64,000 nt of DNA from the NCBI GenBank assembly GCA_012845835.1, contig JABAKD010000014.1, positions 8,085,074 through 8,149,073 of the forward strand, in the 5' to 3' direction. Positions 21,606-33,319 of this stretch are shown here, in pieces. This stretch comes from Undaria pinnatifida. Taxonomy: Eukaryota > Sar > Phaeophyceae > Laminariales > Alariaceae. The notes under the pieces were generated by a model. That model had not been told where the DNA came from. It saw nothing but the letters and a program-made list of their open reading frames with translations, and did no database searches. The number at the start of each line of letters is the position of its first letter. Positions within the stretch are counted from its first letter, which is position 1. The translations under genes and the position numbers were made by a program.

Positions 21606-22009
21606 ACACACACCAAGGTGAGCTCAGCAAAGTTGAGCTGTTGGTGTTGATATAGTTCATCGGTACGAGCTTCTGCGGCAGGCTTTCATTGACCCTGTGG
21701 GCAGAGTAGAGTGCCCAAACATGCGAACATCTTTGCTAACACAAGATTGGGAATGACGAGCATGGCAGATCCTACGTCAGTGGTCAAGCTCCAAACTCCA
21801 TTCAGCTACGATGTACGAAACTCGTAAAGTCGTCGAAAGTTGGTGTATGCCATGGGCTATATAATACCTGGCATATAACGTTGTTGTAGTGCGTACTAGG
21901 TACCTGGTACAGCAGTAGTGAGAGTCGTTTCTAACGACCAATAGAAATTTCCCAAATCATGATGTATTTTGGCAAGAATAAATTAGCGACACTTTCCAAA
22001 AAGACGACA

Positions 22010-22365
22010 TGAGGGATTGGGGTAACCCATGTTCGACTCGCAACTTGCAACCACTTCTCTCCTTGTTCTTCGTAGCGTGGAGGATACGCCAGGTTGGAGC
22101 AAGGTTCGACGGCGAACCAAGCGACGGTAACGATAGAAGTGCCTTGAGGCAACGAAAGGTGCTTCGCAGGCAAATCAGAGAGTCGACAGAGATTACTTGT
22201 CAGCGGGAAACGTGATTACCCGCCATCAGAATCTACGGAGACTCCACGACCACTTTTAATACAACAAGACACGATATCCAACACCTCTGGAACGGCTACC
22301 GTTCATACAAATCTTCACGAGAAGATCTGCCTACGTAACGGTAGAAAGTGTACCTGTGACCCATA
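22010..22365 (-). repeat. 3' LTR (minus-strand element)
   Basis: Partner of the 29656-30016 repeat. It is preceded on the outer side by GACA (22006-22009), matching the other flank. The plus-sense termini are TG..TA, not TG..CA. Confidence 0.88.
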
Positions 22366-22378
22366 TCGCCCCCCAATG
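22366..22378 (-). promoter_or_regulatory. Candidate polypurine tract
   Basis: Directly upstream (minus sense) of the 3' LTR lies CATTGGGGGGCGA, a purine-rich run in the position expected for plus-strand priming. Confidence 0.55.
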
Positions 22379-23855
22379 TTTGACCGGAGAACCCAGCACA
22401 GCTTTCGAACATTTAAAGGGGAGACAGGTTTTCAGGTTCTCTAACAAATCAGAGTATTGTGTCGTACTGTGGTAGTCAATGTGTGTGTTGCACTTGTTCA
22501 TTTTCTAATCATCATGCCATCCCCTGCGCAGTTAGAACCACGGGCTTGTATGAGCATAATCGAATTTTACCCAAGATGTCAGTCACACACTATGAACCAC
22601 CAGTGGTATGTACCTTCATTCACCAGAACGGTTATCCGGTCCCGAAATCACGTACTCGACGATAAAAATCAACCTTATATAACGGACGATAGTACCTTTG
22701 TCAATAATCAGGACATTCCTCACCATAAACGATGTGTGTATGAGACGATTTGCTTGCGAGGCTTGGTACACACTTGATGAGTATACAAATGTGCTGAACA
22801 ACGATTTGCCAGAAAACGATGCATGCAGAGTATGCAACACGGTAAACGATTGATCGATCAAGATGATAAGAGTCTGCATGACTTGACGATAGTGTGGATG
22901 TAACGATGACGGCGCAGTATGACGGACTGCGGGTGCATGATTAACGATAAGGTGGCATGTCTCGAGTATCGAAAAAGGCATAATTGATAGGACGGCAAGA
23001 TCATGACCACAGGTCAGCAAACGATGGTGGCTGACAAACGTAATCAGTACACAGATAAATCTGCATAATGACGAGACTTCCTTTTAGTCAATTAACGGTT
23101 GACTGTGTGCAGGTCGCACGGTAACACGGGATACGACCGGGGAATATTCCATATGTGGATTCTGTTACTTGGGAGTATACAGCTCACGCGCTCAACTGTA
23201 AATTTGTTGTCAATCCAACACACAATTATGACACTGGAGAATGCATTACTAATGCACCCAGGAGCCTCCAATATCTCATACAGAACAAACGATGTTCATT
23301 AATTGATTAACCTCACTGCGGCCAATGTATACTTCAAGTATATGCACACTGTACACAGCTACAATTTCTCAACTAACCCAACAATGATGCCCGAGTGTAT
23401 ACTGCTCGTATATGCGCACCCTTGCGTAACTACTGGTTGAACGCCCGCCACACTAACACTTACTACACCAATGTGCAGCAGTGTCTCTGAACCGTGTACG
23501 TCTCTTATTCTATAGCACTTTATTCACGAGAAAAAGGCTATCTTTTCGTGTGAGGTACTTCCACACGAAGAAACGAACAAAAACAAACATCCACTATTGG
23601 TATAAAACCAGGACCTCAGCTGTTGGGCAGCAGCAATCGAGTATCCAACCATGACTCAATACGTGGGCACTACCCCACAAAATACGCCCAAGCAACCACC
23701 AGAAAAAAGGACTCATGAGTGTTGCGGCTCATGTGTCAACGACGAACTATTGACGAACGAAACCCGGCCGGGAAAAACAAAAATAGTGGGGGTGGTGCAA
23801 CGATACTGATGACAAAGGACTCCCAGAAGAACGGAGGGTGGTACTGGGGCTTGTA

Positions 23856-24425
23856 TCAGGACGACTGAGCAACGACGTCTCGTTTACTCTTTGTACTTTT
23901 AGGAGGATCAAACGCGTGTGGATCTTCAGCTAGGATCCTTGAACGATACGCTCTGATCATCTCATGGCATTGAGGCGCAACGTTGACGTGTCTCCAAATG
24001 CCTAAATTGGACGGCTTATCTTTAACGAGAAAATGATATTGAAAATTCGTCAGTGAGCCTTTACCAGGCCCACGCTTGTGACCTTCGATAGCTTCGATAG
24101 TATACGGGCCGATGTGCACGGTAAGCACAGAGCCGTCTAGATCAGGTACCGGTAACGTAGTTCCTAGGAACAAATCATCGAGTGCGGTAAAATCCGGTAC
24201 GGAACTAGACGCGTCATTATGGTATGCCTTAATACGACCTAAATGAGCAGATGTTTCCGCAAGTTCACCATCTCTCGCAACACGGTAAATTACTGGTGAT
24301 AACTGTGAACGCACAGTATAGGGACCACGCCAGGGACTAATTAGTTTGGGGTTAGGTCCATCAGCAACGGTATAGGGACGGTGTACTAACACTTGGTCCC
24401 CGGGCTGATATTGCGGAATCGACAA
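23856..24425 (-). pseudogene. Integrase C-terminus with GPY motif and chromodomain-like tail
   Basis: A 189-codon frame. Residues 1-45 match the integrase C-terminal module (PGDQVLVHRPY, then WRGPYTV, the GPY motif near residues 34-36). Residues about 100-160 fit a chromodomain: YTIEAIEGHKRG, YHFLVKDKP, IWRHVNVAPQCHEMIRAY. Such domains steer chromoviruses to methylated-histone chromatin. A basic tail and stop follow. About 1.5 kb between here and the 3' LTR has no ORF and is rich in ACGAT motifs. Confidence 0.75.
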
Positions 24426-25042
24426 TTTCTATTAGATTCTGACTGCTTGTCGGCACGCTCCTGAAAACTGCGACGGACAATTTCGTACGCGAGTTGCAGA
24501 TTTTCAACGGTGCGACGGGAATAATCCTGTCGGGTTCCAGAATCAGACGTACACGGGACGCCGAGAATAATATCAACGGGTAACGAAGCTCTACGGCCGA
24601 ACATTAAAAAATGGGGGGTTTCCTCGAGCGTCTTGTTGTAGGCGGTATTATGGGCAAGCTGAATAAACGGTAATAATTCTGCCCAATTGTCGTATTTGAC
24701 GTTTACGTACATCGCCAACATATTATGCATTGTACTATGCACACGCTCTAACACTGAATTGCCTTGTGGGCGATACGCTGACGTGCGCGTCTTCTTGAAC
24801 CCAAACACGGATTGCAATTCTTTAACGAGCTCGTTTTCGAATTCACATCCCAGATCACTGTGTAAGGTTTCAGGAGCTGAGAAAACGGAGAAAATACGTT
24901 CTACAAGAACGCGAGCGATTGTGGCAGCTGTCTTGTCACTAATCGCAACTAAAACGAGAAAACGAGTCAGGTGGTCTATCACGGACATTACGTACTTCGA
25001 GTTATTCGACGACGATTTGTACTCTACTAAATCGATAGCCAC
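24386..25042 (-). pseudogene. Integrase catalytic core
   Basis: The DDE residues are visible: D in VAIDLVEYK, D in HSDLGCEFENE, and E in YRPQGNSVLERVHSTMHN. The downstream block WAELLPFIQLAHNTAYNKT is typical of gypsy integrases. It inserts the cDNA copy into the host genome. The frame is lost at about 24420, where a one-base shift separates it from the GPY/chromodomain segment. Confidence 0.85.
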
Positions 25043-25130
25043 ACATTGAAACGGACGGGAAACAGGATTTCGGAGGACGGTGTGACGTCTTACGGTGTTG
25101 GCATGGTGAACAGCATTTAATGTGCTTTGC

Positions 25131-27226
25131 TACGTCTTTCGACATAATAGGTCACCAATAACGATCTCGGATTTTATCGAACGTGGCTTTAAAAGCTAGA
25201 TGACCTCCAGACGCCGGCAGATCATGACACGAGTGGACGATTAATTTCCGTAAAGCGGTGGGCACGACGAGTTGGTTACGGAACGAACTGCGTTTACGCA
25301 GATAACCCGGCAAATACGACCGGAATAATATTTCTTTGTTAAAAAAATATTGACTCATGCTGTTCTTGGTTTCACCATCTGGGACGTGTACGGTAACAGG
25401 TGCTTTTACGTATTCGATATACGGACCGAACTCAGCACATTGTTCTTCCAGTAATTTTTCTGGGTCAAGCAACGGAAACAGAGCCACTGCACTAGCAAAC
25501 AATTTACTATCATTCTGTACAAGGTCTACGTCTTCGAGGTTTTGTGAAGATACTTGGAAGTCGCGAGGCCCAGGTGCGCGATACGGTCTATCGCTTTGAA
25601 CGTTTCGGCAGATAGATGCAAGGGCTGGTTCTTGCGGTAACGGTTCTTCTTCCACTTCACCAAACAATCGAGACAGCGCGTCGGGTACAACGTTTAATTT
25701 TCCCGCGACGTGTTTAACGGTAAAATCAAAGTTTTGCAACGCAATAGCCCAACGAGTAAGCATATAGGACGTATCCTGTATGTAGTATATATGGGTCAAT
25801 GCGTGATGATCAGTGATGACCGTGAAATGTTTATCAAGTAAATACGGTCTCCAGTGAGCGAGTGTAAGTACGACTCCACAACACTCTTTCATTGACGCAG
25901 AGTAACGGCGTTGCCCATTGTTGAATCGTTGACTAAAATACGCGATAATGTCAAGATCAGACTTCCAGTCGTCATTTTTCGACGGCTGAGCAAGAAAAGC
26001 GCCAACCCCTATCTCACTGGCATCTACATGCACAATAAATTCACGCTCATAATCAGGGAATGTCAAGACTGGGGCTGACATCAGTAAACGTTTGATGTGA
26101 GCGAACGCGGTATCTTGCGTTTTCCCCCAGGCTTTCTTGGAGCGTGATCTAGTTGCAAACTCTTGACGGGTGAGATCAACGAGTGGTGCGGTTACTTCGG
26201 CGAAATTCGGCACAGAACGACGCACAAAATTCATCACCTCTAAAACGGAACGAAGATCTTTGATGCAGGTGGGAGTAGGTAGCTCTTGAATAGCTTTGAT
26301 ACGATCTTTCCCAACTGCAACCCCTTCAGCAGAAATAACATGGCCTAAATATGCAACCGATTTAGGACCAAACGCTAGTTTCGACGGCTTCAGGGTGAGA
26401 CCAGCTGCTTGCAACGCTGCAAACATGCTTTCTAACGATTTCAAATGATTCTCCCAGGTTGTGGACAAAACGCATAGATCATCCATATAAATAAGTAACT
26501 CGGGAATATGGCCCAGCGTTTTATGAGCCATTTCTGTGAAAAGCCACGGGGCATTACAAACACCAAACGGCATACGTTTATAACAGTACTTGCCATAATT
26601 AGTGACAAATGCTGTAGTCTCGACATGATCAGGGTGAACGGGAATTGCCAATAAGCGCTTCGGACGTCAGCGACACTGATAAATTTGGCGCCTCCGACCA
26701 TGTCAATGTTATCCTCAAGATTAGCCATCGGCCAGGTCTTGCGGATAAGGTGTTTGTTGATTGTACTTCTATGATCAACACAGAAACGAGGTTCACCATC
26801 CTTGCGAGCCACGATGGTGACGGGAGATCCCCACGGGCTAGAGCGCTCCTCTATTATATCATCGTTGAGCATGTCCTGAACACACTTGTTGATAACGGCT
26901 TCAGTGCGCGGATTAGCTCTATATGGACGACGGCTCACAGGTTTGGTATGAGCGGGAAGGGGGAACGTTGCTTCGGCAGTGTTGCACTTACCCAACTCCG
27001 CTCGCGATATCGATAAGACAGGACGGTATTTTGCACATAAATCCTGCTCTTCAACGGTGAAAGTAGAGTCTACAAATGCTTTGGATAGTGGCGCAACAAT
27101 TTCGGCACGCGCTGCTGCAATTTCGGTCGGGGTATTAGGTGTTGCTGTTACAGCATGCACATGCAGCTGAGCAGGAGACACGACGGCAACACTCGACAAT
27201 TTCCCAATCTCTAGCGTGGAGGGCAA
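25131..27226 (-). pseudogene. Reverse transcriptase / RNase H / integrase zinc region, frameshifted
   Basis: 27226-26645 encodes the RT N-terminus (RFCVDHRSTINKHLI, SVADVRSAYWQFP). A frameshift near 26645 moves reading to 26651-25152. That frame has RT motif YMDD (LLIYMDDLCVL), the RNase H block with ITDHHALTHI, the DALSRL boundary, and the integrase HHCC start (HSCHDLPASGGHLAF). Reading continues through a TGA where WW is expected (RYW*P, about 25143) into KCCSPCQHRK, then shifts frame again. The enzyme would copy element RNA to DNA and degrade the hybrid RNA. With these lesions no full product can be made. Confidence 0.88.
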
Positions 27227-27585
27227 GAGACTCGGACGATGGATTAGCTATTTGAACGGCAACTGATCCATCTGCTGCTAGCCACGTGGTGAGGGTGCGA
27301 GCTACGATAACTCGCTCAAATTCGACCGGACGATTGTCGCAAGACATCTAATTTTCCGAGAGTGTGCGCGGCTCAATAATAACTTTCGTATCTTGAAGTG
27401 GTTTGATGTCTGTAAAAGCAGTGATCACGGCACTGTGACGGGGGCTTAAATCGATACGATTGCACAATTTTACAGCGTGTACCTCGGCATCTTTGTGCAC
27501 TGCGGCTACGGAGCGCAATACAGTGGATGAGGTCACCTGGGAACGATCATCAGGGGACCTATGGGTAGCTGGAATAGTCACAATA

Positions 27586-28551
27586 CTAGACGAGAAAGTC
27601 AAAACGCTGATTTTTCCAATCGAGTATAGCCCCAAAACGATACATGACATCACTATCAAGCAATATCTGGTCAGGCCCTAACGATGGGATAACGAGTGCA
27701 TCAATACCACGTGTGATGTCACCCAGGGTAAGAGACAACTTAATAAATGCCAAGATCTCGAGCGACGAGCCATTGGCTGCACTCAGAGACATACACAATG
27801 GTGGGACGGTTTCAACACGGGCCTTACACAAGGTTGGATGTTGTTTCAAAAATAACAGCGAAACACATGTAATGTTGCTTGCAGAGTCAACAGTCAGGCC
27901 AGACACAGCAAGACCATTAACTATCCCGGAGATACGAATCCGCCGAGAGGAAAAAGAGAGGGTAGCAGATGGTTTCTTTCGAGACAGCGAAGAGCTGAGC
28001 CACGAATTATTTTCAATATGGGTATCGTAAGGGCATCCGCTATTCACTGCTGTATTACAATCGACCGCACGGCGTTTCGGTCTTGCACCTACTGGAACAG
28101 CTGTACTACTAGCGGTGTCCCTCTTCTGACCGCAACGAGGTTCAGAAGGAGAACTACTATCGGTAATCGTATTACACCCATCAGACAAAGTCTCAGCACT
28201 CACGGGGTGCTGTTCTGACAAACTACAATCCGATACACTCCCACAATCGCCCGCAGCAAACAAAGTCACAGCAGACACAGGTTGCTGTGTTGAGCCACGA
28301 TCCGATATTCCATTGCTGACGGTACTCTCTTTCTGGTATGCAAGCGGCGCAATTATTTTTATACGAAAGAAAAATAAAGACGAAACGGAATCAGGGTATA
28401 CCTGCACGATTACACTAGTACACGAGTCCGCATGATGAGTATATGACAACGATGCAGTAACGGTGCCGACAAGGCATGCGGCTCCAACATCTTGCTGTTG
28501 TATGGCAACATATAGTGTGATGCCGACGGGGTACACGTTTGCCATCTTCAA
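27586..28551 (-). CDS. Retrotransposon aspartic protease region
   Basis: A 321-codon frame. Its first half is low-complexity (Ser/Thr-rich, hydrophobic in places) and unassigned. The second half has the retropepsin pattern: GLTVDSASNITCVS, where the catalytic D-T/S-G is read as D-S-A, and a C-terminal DVMYRFGAILDWKN. The protease would cleave the element polyprotein and act as a dimer. It ends at a stop while reading continues in another frame (27659-27135, with one in-frame TAG at 27348), so a frameshift separates it from the RT. The DSA active site is seen in some gypsy elements but may also reflect decay. Confidence 0.7.
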   Translation of the reverse strand: MKMANVYPVGITLYVAIQQQDVGAACLVGTVTASLSYTHHADSCTSVIVQVYPDSVSSLFFFRIKIIAPLAYQKESTVSNGISDRGSTQQPVSAVTLFAAGDCGSVSDCSLSEQHPVSAETLSDGCNTITDSSSPSEPRCGQKRDTASSTAVPVGARPKRRAVDCNTAVNSGCPYDTHIENNSWLSSSLSRKKPSATLSFSSRRIRISGIVNGLAVSGLTVDSASNITCVSLLFLKQHPTLCKARVETVPPLCMSLSAANGSSLEILAFIKLSLTLGDITRGIDALVIPSLGPDQILLDSDVMYRFGAILDWKNQRFDFLV

Positions 28552-28679
28552 ACTATAATGCGACTGGTCTCAACGTAGTTTGGTCGCCAACGCTGACTGC
28601 CATATTGCTGTTTTGGCGACGCATGTCGGATTTTTTTACGAAAACGTAAGAAAACACTCGGCTTTTTGCATGGTGGGGA

Positions 28680-29060
28680 TCCTTGGTACGATACGAGAAT
28701 CCAGACACCCCACTCAAGTTGCAGCAAGAAAAATGCCATTACCAGTGCTCTGTCCCGGTACGATGGGTGGGAGAGTGCGACGGCAGTAGTAGTACTCACT
28801 GTAACGGATACAACCACGGGGCTGCTGCTGCTTGGCAATCGTACGCACAAAACGATTGGGATAACTCAAACTCGCATGATGTTATGCTTTACGTTTGTGT
28901 TCCTTTGACTGTGATACGATGGGCGGGACGACACGAACATCCCACACGACTCACAGCAAGCAGAAGTTTCACGTTTTTTTTTTTACTTGTGATACGATGG
29001 GCGGGGCGATACGAACATCCCACGACTCACGGCAAGCACAAGTTTCACGAGTCCGCCAAA
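28680..29060. repeat. Tandem repeats in the element 5' leader
   Basis: Units of about 80 bp contain TACGATGGG(C/T)GGG, ACGA(A/G)(A/C)ATCC-like sequence and CTCA(C/A)(A/G)GCAAG, with copies near 28685, 28755, 28912 and 28992. They replace the region where Gag would be expected. Confidence 0.55.
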
Positions 29061-29640
29061 TCAATGGTACTCTGGATACGATCCGAGCGCTATCGATGGA
29101 TGAACTTTGAACGACTAGTTTTGTCGAGGGTTGCACAACGATCCAGCGCTTGAACTACGTAGCGTAAGCGTTCTAGGTGGGTACCCACACGATGCTGGGC
29201 GCACACACGTAAGCACGACAAAACGGAAATCGTCTACTCATACTCACAGGTCGACAGCACAAAATATATTTGATTGAATGGCCCGTAAAACGGCAGACAC
29301 CGTGCGGGATTAGATCTAGACTATAGGTATAGGCTCGCCCCCCGAGGATACGCTTACCGACGCGGCTTGAGCAAATCATACCAGAGAAGGAACAGGACCA
29401 GCCCACAGCGATTGGAGAGCGTCCGTTGCTTGTAAACGATGACAGTGGTGAAAAGTGTCCTTCGTTGATCGCAACGATGAGAGCGGTATCACAGTAGTCC
29501 ACGAACGCGATAACTCGTGTCTATATTCTTACATTTCGTGTTTTCTTCGTACGATGTGAAGAAAAACAAAATGAACGAGCCTGTTTTACGAGAAAACAAG
29601 AAAGACTCACGGCGAAGTTGCTGCAAGTTAACAAGCCTTT

Positions 29641-29653
29641 AGAATAGACGCCA
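29641..29653 (-). promoter_or_regulatory. Candidate primer-binding site
   Basis: Two bases inside the 5' LTR the minus strand reads TGGCGTCTATTCT. TGG complements a tRNA 3' CCA end, as expected for a minus-strand primer site. The priming tRNA is not identified. Confidence 0.55.
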
Positions 29654-29655
29654 GA

Positions 29656-30016
29656 TGAGGGATTGGGGTAACCCAGGTTCGACTCGCAACTTGCAACCCC
29701 TTCTCTTCTTGTTCTTCGTAGCGTGGAGGATACGCCAGGTTGGAGCAAGGTTCGACGGTGAACCAAGCGACGGTAACGATAGAAGTGCCTCGAGGCAACG
29801 AAAGGTGCTTCGCAGGCAAACCAGAGAGTCGACAGAGATTACTTGTCAGCGGGAAACGTGATTACCCGCCTCTCTGTCATCAGAATCCACGGAGACTCCA
29901 CGACCACTTTTAGTACAAGACACGATATCCAATACCTCTGGAACGGCTACCGTTCATACAAATCTTCACGAGAAGATCTGTCTACGTAACGGTAGAAAGT
30001 GTACCTGTGACCCATA
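29656..30016 (-). repeat. 5' LTR (minus-strand element)
   Basis: It matches 22010-22365 over its whole length, starting TGAGGGATTGGGGTAACC on the plus strand and ending GTACCTGTGACCCATA. It carries a few small insertions relative to its partner (CTCTCTGT near 29869). GACA at 30017 is the outer target duplication. Confidence 0.88.
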
Positions 30017-30360
30017 GACAGAACCTTAAAATCTTCTACAGCAGTAGTAGTGGCTGCGATAAAAGAGACGGTTCGAGGAGCCGAAATGTTGCTATTATAT
30101 CCGGCTTTCTCTTATTTCGGTTTAAGATGATTTTTTTAGGGCAATAACCACTAAAACGGTTACACTCTAAAATCAAGTGAAAAACGCACCCACGAGCCAC
30201 GCGACTGCCAATCGATGAACCTCTCGTTTTTTAGCCTGCTGACGCTATACATGAGGTGTACTCGTACAAGGTATATGTCTATTGTGTAGTTGGTAAGTTT
30301 GCATGCAATTGCTGTCCTAATCACACTCATTCGTACTCGTACTACGATATGTATCACGTA

Positions 30361-31080
30361 CATGAGCTCCGCTCCGCGGGCGGCTGACGCCGCCCGCTAC
30401 GTTCGCGAAAGGAAGATTTCAACTAATAAATGTGAAGGGGGCAGGAGGAAGAGGCCCATGATTTAGTGCAACTAGCGAGTTGACAATGCCAAGAGCTACT
30501 TGTGCGGAGCTGATTGCCCTGTCTGTGCTGTGCTGTATGTTGGCGATGTCACGTTCTGATCGCAGTAGTACGGGTGTAACTTGCGAAGAAAAAATCGCGA
30601 AGAGGACCGAGATGGAGAACAAAACCAACGACGACAAAGCAAAAAGACGAGTACACACACGTACCAACGGTACCTGGTACCTGGTACTTCGCCCAATACC
30701 TGGTGTTGTTCTGTGTGGTTCTAAAGAAAGCACAGGGCTCTGCTCCGCAAGGCTGCTGACGCCGCCCGCTACGCTCGCGCAAGGAAGAATGCAACCAATG
30801 TAAATAAATGGGGCAGGAAGAAGAGGCCCGTGATTATTTGGTGCAAATAGCGAACTGATAAATAACGCCGAGAGGTGCTTGTGCAGAGCTAATTGCCCTG
30901 CGCTGTGCTGTGTGCTTGTTTGTGTCACGTTCTGAGCGTCAGTACGTGCGATCTTTGCGGGGGGGAGGGGGCATGGGGACCGAGAGAGGACAATCAACTG
31001 TAGAAAGCAAAAAGACGAGTACACCAAACGCGTACATAAACCTGGTATCTGTATCATTCCTGGTCCTACATCATACCCCC
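30361..31080. repeat. Tandem duplication, about 360 bp period
   Basis: Segments starting near 30366 and 30735 share GCTGACGCCGCCCGCTACG, GGCAGGA(G/A)GAAGAGGCCC, GTGTCACGTTCTGA-type and GCAAAAAGACGAGTACAC motifs in order. Open frames on both strands run through it without a domain. Confidence 0.65.
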
Positions 31081-31280
31081 CCCCCCTCCCCACAAAAATG
31101 CTGATGCTTGCCTGCCGTACGGCTTAGGGGCGTGCGCTTTGATGAATGTCATCGTGGCTTTCTGTAGATGGAACGCGGCATCGCCATTGCCGCACGCCAG
31201 GGTAGTTGGAGGTTAACACCGTTCGCCCGCCGCGCCGTACGATCGTACCCCTGAAAATCTGAAATACTCATTTCCGCCGT

Positions 31281-31624
31281 TTATTGAAGTGCACCCAACG
31301 CTTTAGAAACCCTATGGTTGTTGGTACGCAAAATAAGGCTGCACAACAGGAGCTTTTGTCGGTTCCATCGATAAATTCGAACACAATAGCCCAGGCAGGC
31401 CCCGACGAGCTGTGCGCACGCCCACCGCGCCCTCTGAATGTTGTAAGATGGCACCCCCGACCAGTCGCTGGTGGACAAAGGTCCTGTGCGCGCAGATGCC
31501 TGTGTCGAGAATTTTTTGGCGACTTCGATACTTCTGCCTTGTACATGACCACGAATGCCAGTTGAGAGGCTGAATTTAGGGCGCCTGCGACCACGTAGCT
31601 CGGCGACATCGACACGCCTCTCAA
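31281..31624. other. Unassigned region open in several frames
   Basis: Both strands stay open for about 90-118 codons with mixed composition, and I cannot choose a strand. No domain or splice signals stand out. It may be a decayed transposon coding segment. Confidence 0.25.
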
Positions 31625-32019
31625 ATGAAAGACGCGGCAGGGTGGAGATGCTATTTAGAAACCCTCACGGAACCCGGCCGTGTCGAAATCATTGCTACTT
31701 TCGTCGCGCACGGTTAAGAAAAAGACGAAAACACACATATCACACATCTCACACCTCCCACCTCACATTACGTACCGGAAGGGCCCTGCAATATTTTGGC
31801 GCTTGGCGCTTTTCGAGGTTCCATGCAAGGTTCCATGCGCATCACGCGGTCCGATGTAAAGAAGATTAGGAAATCGTTACAAGAAGGGTAGGAATGAGGC
31901 CTACAGCTGGTTACGCTCCTACACTAACGATATTAAACTCTGCATTGCGGTTTTTGCATTGTCATGCATCTGTTCTCGTTCTCAGCCTGGTACATCGGGT
32001 AGTAGTAGCTCAGCGTTGG

Positions 32020-32119
32020 GATCATTGTCATTCATCGATGCGCGTCACCGCAGAAACCTTGCACTGGCTGATCATTGTCATTCATCGATGCGCGTCACCG
32101 CAGAAACCTTGCACTGGTT
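32020..32119. repeat. 50 bp tandem duplication, nearly identical
   Basis: GATCATTGTCATTCATCGAT begins both copies (32020 and 32070). They differ only near the 3' ends, indicating a recent slippage or unequal-exchange event. Confidence 0.85.
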
Positions 32120-32200
32120 GTACCTGGTACGTATGTATATGCTGCATACAGTAAGCAGTAGTATACATAATAATTAGTAGTACCCATTGCCATTATTCTG

Positions 32201-32320
32201 TCTCGTAGGCTGTGACCACAGAGCTCGTCTCTCTATGAGGTATCAGCACGGGTACTGGTTGTGCTGAATGTAGATGGATGGAAATAACAGTTTAATGTGA
32301 AGAACACACATATGATATTA
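32201..32320 (+). repeat. Dispersed repeat family B, copy 2
   Basis: Contains CTGTGACCACAGAGCTCGTC, a GGTATCAGCACGGG motif, ACTGGTTGTGCTGAATG and a GATGGATGGAAATAAC stretch, as in the other family B copies. Confidence 0.55.
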
Positions 32321-32410
32321 TCAATATATACGCGTCAGCCCATGAAACCTTCACACCTTGTACAACTACCCCTGGCAACAACTAATAGTTGTGTATAGTT
32401 GTCTAGAACG

Positions 32411-32790
32411 AGTAGCTGTCCAGGACAACTAGTTGCGCAGCTTTCTAAAAACGTAGTTGTCCAGGGCAACTAGTTGCGCAGCTTTAAAAAAAATAGTTGT
32501 TCAGGACAACTAGCTGCGCAGCTTTTTAAAAATACAGTTGTCCAGGACAAGTAGCAGCGCAGCTTTTAAAAAAATTGGTTCTCCAGTACAAGAGTTACGC
32601 AGCCTTTTCAAAGAGTAGTTGTCCAGGACAACTAGTTGCGCAGCTTTAAAAAAAGACAGTTGTCCAGGGCAACTAGTTGCGCAGCTTTTTCAGAAAGTAA
32701 CTGCCGAGGACAACTAGTTTGGGCAGCTTTTTCAAAGAGTGGTTGTCCAGGACAACTAGTTGCGCGCACTTTCAAGCCAGTAGTTGTCCA
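32411..32790. repeat. About 42 bp satellite with self-complementary core, nine copies
   Basis: Each unit has AGTTGTCC.GGACAACT, an inverted repeat around one or two bases, then TAGTTGCGCAGCTTT and an A-rich spacer. Nine units run from 32411 to about 32790, and the last ends in a broken AGTTGTCCAG. The unit equals 14 codons, so frames stay open, but the symmetry suggests DNA structure rather than protein selection. Confidence 0.8.
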
Positions 32791-32866
32791 GAAATCTGGC
32801 CTTTGGAAACGGATATTTGCTTGCACTTGTCGACAGGAGTTGACACAATCTCTTGTCATATGTGGC

Positions 32867-32974
32867 ATGAAGAGAACGGTGGGAGTTTCGGCGTTGGTGG
32901 GCGTTGGGTGTTTTGTTGCGTTCTGGGTGGATTCAACTCTTGCGGAATTCCTGGCGTACTCGCGTGAACAGTAG
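32867..32974 (+). CDS. Short ORF with signal-peptide-like sequence
   Basis: ATG to TAG gives 35 residues: MKRTVGVSALVGVGCFVAFW, then an acidic/amphipathic end. A basic start followed by a ~16-residue hydrophobic stretch would fit a signal peptide or membrane anchor, for instance a first exon. No good donor follows. Low confidence. Confidence 0.25.
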   Translation: MKRTVGVSALVGVGCFVAFWVDSTLAEFLAYSREQ

Positions 32975-33319
32975 ACGCAATCACCTGGGAAACAAGTTGA
33001 GGGGGATGGCGACAACTAACTGGTACGCTGGTTTGGTGCGGCGATCCGCAGTCAGTTGCACATATCCGCGCTTTGTGCCCTTCCCCCCTCTGGTAATGGG
33101 GGTGTCTTTCCCGCGCATTTGTACTGCGTAAGGGGCTCGGTTGACGGAGTGGTTGCCGCCACATCGCGATCATTTCGGTTTGCTTCTCGATTGCTTGGTT
33201 TCTTTTCCCCCCAATGAAGGTGTCTCCCATGCACGCACGCATTCGATTTTGCCATGATGTGATAGTGTCAGTGTACTTTCCCGGTACGAATTTGTTTCTA
33301 TTACATGTATTTTGGTATG

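Larger units (their letters stand above)
22010..30016 (-). mobile_element. Gypsy-type LTR retrotransposon, chromovirus-like, inactive
   Basis: Two ~360 bp direct repeats (22010-22365 and 29656-30016) flank an 8.0 kb unit bounded by GACA on both outer sides (22006-22009, 30017-30020). In minus sense the order is 5' LTR, primer-binding site, ~1.1 kb with no clear Gag, aspartic protease, reverse transcriptase, RNase H, integrase (HHCC then DDE), GPY motif, chromodomain-like tail, ~1.5 kb untranslated, purine tract, 3' LTR. RT before integrase is the Ty3/gypsy order, and a C-terminal chromodomain is typical of chromoviruses, which target heterochromatin. LTR copies differ at many positions plus small indels, so the insertion is not recent. 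At least four frameshifts and two in-frame stops interrupt the coding region, so it is dead in cis. Confidence 0.9.
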
